A DNA stretch of 64,000 bases from Eubacteriaceae bacterium. GTDB taxonomy: Bacteria; Bacillota; Clostridia; Eubacteriales; Anaerofustaceae. A program made the position numbers and the translations under genes. The notes below the pieces were generated by a model. It was not told the origin of the DNA, made no database searches, and saw nothing but the letters and a program-made list of their open reading frames with translations. Of the stretch, positions 62,001-64,000 are shown in pieces. Positions within the stretch are counted from its first letter, which is position 1; each line of letters opens with the position of its first letter. The stretch is taken from positions 62,001-126,000 of the forward strand of contig WRIY01000003.1 of assembly GCA_009782515.1 (NCBI GenBank), written 5' to 3'.

Positions 62001-62365
62001 TCGAAAACAGCGGGGTTGACATTATCGCATCCCCTCCAAACACTAAGCCAAAGTCAATAGCCCTTTTGTCCGGAGGCGAAAAGGCCCTTTGCTCAATCGC
62101 GCTGCTCATGGCAATCCTGCGCTTGAAGCCTTCGCCCTTTTGCATTCTGGACGAGATAGACGCTGCGCTTGACGAAACAAATGTAGCCAGGTTTTCAGCT
62201 TACTTAAGGGAAATTTCAGATGAAAACCAATTTGTTGTGATAACCCATAAGCGAAAGACGATGCAGGCTGTGGACGCCTTATATGGCGCTGGCATGGATC
62301 TTAACGGGACAAGCATGGTTGTTTCTATGAGCCTTGCAGATCTTGAGGCAATAGGCTTTGCCTGA
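59006..62365 (+). CDS. smc: Chromosome partition protein SMC
   Basis: The 1119-residue ATPase compacts chromosomes. The N-terminal head has VEIFGFKSFA and GPNGSGKSNFVDAIRWALGE; long coiled coils flank the hinge (about 480-640, with GAAGDLIEPKDGYSLAVSAALG); the C-terminal head has LLSGGEKALCSIALLMAIL and FCILDEIDAALDETNV. It is somewhat shorter than the usual 1180-1190 residues, owing to shorter coils. It starts with GTG 31 bases after rnc. Confidence 0.97.
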   Translation: MILKKVEIFGFKSFANLCTISFLYPITAIVGPNGSGKSNFVDAIRWALGEQRPTALRASKMEDVIFAGSSEMKPLGYAQVSLFFDNENRVLPVDFAEVKISRRIYRSGESEYFINGAEARLRDVSELFYDTGLAREGYSIIGQGKIEELATASAAERRLLIEEAVGIVRYKMRKAESEKKLGLAQANLYRIDDIISELNSRLPSLKRQAEKAQSYLGLRSELKDLEISVFVRRIDELTEHREQISHNKDAIDTSIRAIQSQKEYYEGRLESQKSAMEHFEGDAALAESSRIEAISHYEEARNALRSLQEKELALKISVSELESEAEEYESSLKAALSESKAAAVDLANAQKRASDAESAWLSSSESQPSIAKWEAAQEAKGRLEGYRYVLSRLNEEKELLEAAAAKPGQSSIAEAEAELEAAKKSLNLARYKAADAKNRADAAMQKAISAKAAHESAAASVRAILSRPLNRVIQYAESEPSLKGIIHGAAGDLIEPKDGYSLAVSAALGATYNYLVCESKEGASLIIEKMKSAQWGRATFLPLDIISAHTEHFNISHKGFIGNAASLALYKTEHESAASFLLGRTAVADTLKSALDIAGMLGYRFKVVSLDGSVVLQGGAITGGSSSASAGMSRARELALAREREKEAAAALEQLELERQRAASSIADLENGAELALEAYTEKLARHQSAFSAYEAINLEAGKALSQLAQNQSRRSEIERMAAQDEALVGSMPELYTSQTLSFRASEAEIAYVKASEELERYKERVAYCNSSAASVENALKSKRERVKAAIESLSSINDDIEHAKQMQSMHEASKDSLTEASGKASGSRQQAYQAYMDANEKLLELAKQEAGALEKAYRLESDLAQNAQEARTLKLSMIEQYSVTYAVAASYSTSGSLEEEKGKIDSIKASIARLGSINPNAPEELSELNERLSGLIAQRDDIEKSMSELTLLISDVAKNMAKRFAESFAKIQDEFAKTFTSLFQGGSASLELTDPHDLENSGVDIIASPPNTKPKSIALLSGGEKALCSIALLMAILRLKPSPFCILDEIDAALDETNVARFSAYLREISDENQFVVITHKRKTMQAVDALYGAGMDLNGTSMVVSMSLADLEAIGFA

Positions 62366-62490
62366 TTTAGCGCTGCAGGCATGCTGTATTTCTTTCAGCA
62401 TGTTGACTTTAGGCGCCCGCAAAGGTATTGTTACTGGAGCAGCGCGCAACAAGCAGCTAAAAAATACTATTGCTTAAGAGAGGTGCCAGA

Positions 62491-63381
62491 ATGCGCGATA
62501 AATGGGTCCCAGGGTTCTTAAAGACAAAGAAAGCGCTTTCAGACAGAATAAAGGAAGCTTTTACAGGAAAAATCGATGAGGATCTTTACGAAGAGCTTAT
62601 AGAATCGCTGGTTATTGCTGATGTGCCGTTTGCTCTGGCAGAATCTATAATTGAAGATGCAAAGCATACGCTTAGCCGCAGCTCAAAAGGGGATGAGCAG
62701 TCAGTCAAAGATGCTGTCAAGCAAAGCGTTCTTGGCATGCTTGCGAATGCAGCACGGCCTGTAGAAGTAAGCTTTCCTGCAATAATCCTTGTTTCAGGCG
62801 TCAATGGCGTAGGAAAGACTACCAGCATTGCAAAGCTTGCATACCATTACAAGGAAATGGGCAAAAGCGTTCTGCTGGCAGCCGCAGACACTTTTCGGGC
62901 CGCCGCCAGCGAGCAGCTCCAAATATGGGCTGAGAGGGTAGGCGTGCCGATTATTTCAAGCCAGTCCGGCCAAGATGCCGCAGGCATCGTTTTTGACGCT
63001 GTTACAGCCGCCAAGGCCCGAAACAGCGATCTTCTTATATGCGATACAGCAGGAAGGCTGCACAATAAAAAGAACCTCATCAGCGAGCTTGAAAAAATAT
63101 ACAGGGTCCTAAACAGAAACAAAGAGGGCTATAGCCTTTACTCCCTGCTTGTGCTGGATGCCATGAGTGGGCAAAACACTATGTCGCAGCTGGAAAGCTT
63201 TGCTGAGGCGCAGGAATTGTCCGGAATAATTCTTACAAAAACTGACAGCTCAGCTAAAGGCGGGATATTAATTCCAATAGCACTGAATGCAAATGCCCCT
63301 GTCTGGTTTGTTGGGACTGGAGAAGGGCTTACCGATCTGGAGCCTTTTGACGCAGTAAAATTTGTTGATGCGATCTTGTAG
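62491..63381 (+). CDS. ftsY: Signal recognition particle receptor FtsY
   Basis: The 296-residue GTPase receives SRP-ribosome complexes at the membrane. The helical N domain is followed by the G domain: GVNGVGKTTSIAKLA, DTFRAAASEQLQ, CDTAGRL, LDAMSGQNTMSQ and LTKTDSSAKGG. The acidic A domain of E. coli FtsY is absent as in most Firmicutes. GAGAGGTG precedes the ATG. Confidence 0.96.
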   Translation: MRDKWVPGFLKTKKALSDRIKEAFTGKIDEDLYEELIESLVIADVPFALAESIIEDAKHTLSRSSKGDEQSVKDAVKQSVLGMLANAARPVEVSFPAIILVSGVNGVGKTTSIAKLAYHYKEMGKSVLLAAADTFRAAASEQLQIWAERVGVPIISSQSGQDAAGIVFDAVTAAKARNSDLLICDTAGRLHNKKNLISELEKIYRVLNRNKEGYSLYSLLVLDAMSGQNTMSQLESFAEAQELSGIILTKTDSSAKGGILIPIALNANAPVWFVGTGEGLTDLEPFDAVKFVDAIL

Positions 63382-63406
63382 CATTTTGCCCTAATCATGC
63401 TATAAT
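63376..63406 (+). promoter_or_regulatory. thrS: Promoter of the thrS T-box leader
   Basis: TATAAT at 63401-63406 follows a weak TTGTAG at 63376-63381 (19-base spacer), overlapping the ftsY stop. Confidence 0.5.
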
Positions 63407-63412
63407 GCTATA

Positions 63413-63638
63413 AATAATGATGTAATGATAAAGACGTTTTAACAGGCAAGTGCATCAAAGAGAGAGGCTGTATGCTGTAAATGCCTTATGCCGGCCGTTA
63501 AAAAAACCACTTTGGAACACGCAGCGATTAAGCTTGCGCGCTTGGCAGCGTTAACGCCCTCAAGAGAGCCGCAAGGTTAAGTTGGGTGGAACCGCGCTTA
63601 AAATCGTCCCTTTTTTTAAGGGAATATTTTTTTTGGAG
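63413..63638 (+). promoter_or_regulatory. T-box riboswitch leader, threonine type
   Basis: The leader contains AGAGAG near 63461, a stem I closed by CAAAG / CTTTG with ACC (a threonine codon) on its 3' side as probable specifier, and the T-box sequence GGGTGGAACCGCG at 63584-63596. The terminator is TCCCTT / AAGGGA (63607-63623) with a T-run to 63634. Uncharged tRNA-Thr should favour readthrough into thrS. Confidence 0.9.
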
Positions 63639-63647
63639 GATTGCTTT

Positions 63648-64000
63648 ATGGCAATTATAGATATTTCAGGACAAGAAGTTGAATACGAAGAAGGCTCAAG
63701 CTACTTTGATATAGCGCTGGGCCTTGATGCATCGCAAGCAAGGTCGTTTGCCTCGGTAGAATCCGGCAGCGAAATACTTGATCTTCGCGATGCGCCAAAT
63801 AATGCAAGCCAAGCCAGATTTCTCTCCTTTGGCGATGAGGGCGGGGCTATGGCATTTTGGCACACTACCTCCCATCTCATGGCACAGGCTGTAAAAAGGC
63901 TTTACCCGGATGCAAAGCTGGCTATCGGCCCTGCGATTGCCAGCGGTTTTTACTATGATTTTGACATTAGTGAGCAGCTAACGCCCGAAAGCCTGGACGA
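63648..64000 (+). CDS. thrS: Threonyl-tRNA synthetase, partial (N-terminus)
   Basis: The first 117 residues are present, with the rest beyond the window. The start is a short TGS-like region (MAIIDISGQEVEYEEGSSYF), followed by HTTSHLMAQAVKRLYPDAKL and GPAIASGFYYDFD, diagnostic of class II ThrRS. GGAGGA precedes the ATG by about nine bases. It is regulated by the T-box leader before it. Confidence 0.95.
   Translation, partial: MAIIDISGQEVEYEEGSSYFDIALGLDASQARSFASVESGSEILDLRDAPNNASQARFLSFGDEGGAMAFWHTTSHLMAQAVKRLYPDAKLAIGPAIASGFYYDFDISEQLTPESLD

Overview
The window reads as chromosomal DNA of an anaerobic, probably spore-forming Bacillota of the Clostridia type. Evidence: a yyaC-type sporulation gene, the order plsX-acpP-rnc-smc-ftsY, a T-box leader before thrS, hemZ next to dtd and a metallo-hydrolase, DegV, DUF1858, TSCPD and C_GCAxxG_C_C proteins, strong GGAGG ribosome binding sites, sigma-A promoters and no oxygen respiration genes. 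I cannot name genus or species. Most genes are moderately GC (mid-forties percent where I counted) and favour AGC, GCx and CTT codons; 16.6-18.2 kb is clearly more AT-rich.

Layout. 0-2.1 kb: a partial TetR-class repressor divergent from an amidohydrolase, with two identical-core palindromic operators on the shared promoter region. 2.2-8.4 kb (mostly minus): metY, then a four-gene SPFH / zinc-ribbon / TPM / DnaJ-membrane operon. 8.3-11.5 kb: cyclophilin, a short-chain dehydrogenase, and a 531-residue protein whose N-terminus looks like an IS5-type transposase N-terminal domain joined to an unrelated C-terminal domain. 11.8-16.3 kb: a sugar ABC operon (ATPase, two permeases, binding lipoprotein). 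16.6-18.3 kb: AT-rich ketopantoate-reductase-like gene plus TetR with twin operators. 18.9-21.7 kb: two lipoproteins. 21.8-23.7 kb: tyrosine integrase and a remnant ORF between short direct repeats, then tRNA-Gly. 24-28.1 kb: a C_GCAxxG_C_C protein, a possible structured RNA, a nuclease-helicase fusion and a glycosyltransferase.

28.6-36.9 kb: cold-shock protein, then a tightly packed run: response regulator, histidine kinase, lipoprotein, dtd, metallo-hydrolase, hemZ, uvrC. 37-42 kb: yyaC divergent from obgE-nadD-yqeK, then an ABC-F protein. 42.1-49.2 kb: small regulators and envelope proteins (FMN-binding-like lipoprotein, TSCPD, Lrp, BTAD regulator with a GGDEF-like tail, DegV, DUF1858, ZIP transporter, lipoprotein). 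49.8-53.2 kb: rapZ-yvcK without an adjacent whiA, converging on a GPH-type transporter. 53.8-55.2 kb: Lsa-type ABC-F with a possible attenuator leader. 55.4-64 kb: core genes ackA, rpmF, plsX, acpP, rnc, smc, ftsY and the start of thrS behind a T-box.

No CRISPR array, rRNA or intact insertion sequence was seen. The most unusual items are the transposase-domain fusion (9.9-11.5 kb), the integrase with flanking repeats, the possible structured RNA at 24.4-24.6 kb, the BTAD/degenerate GGDEF regulator, and the competing hairpins before the Lsa-type gene. All functional assignments are from reading motifs and gene order; no database search was run.
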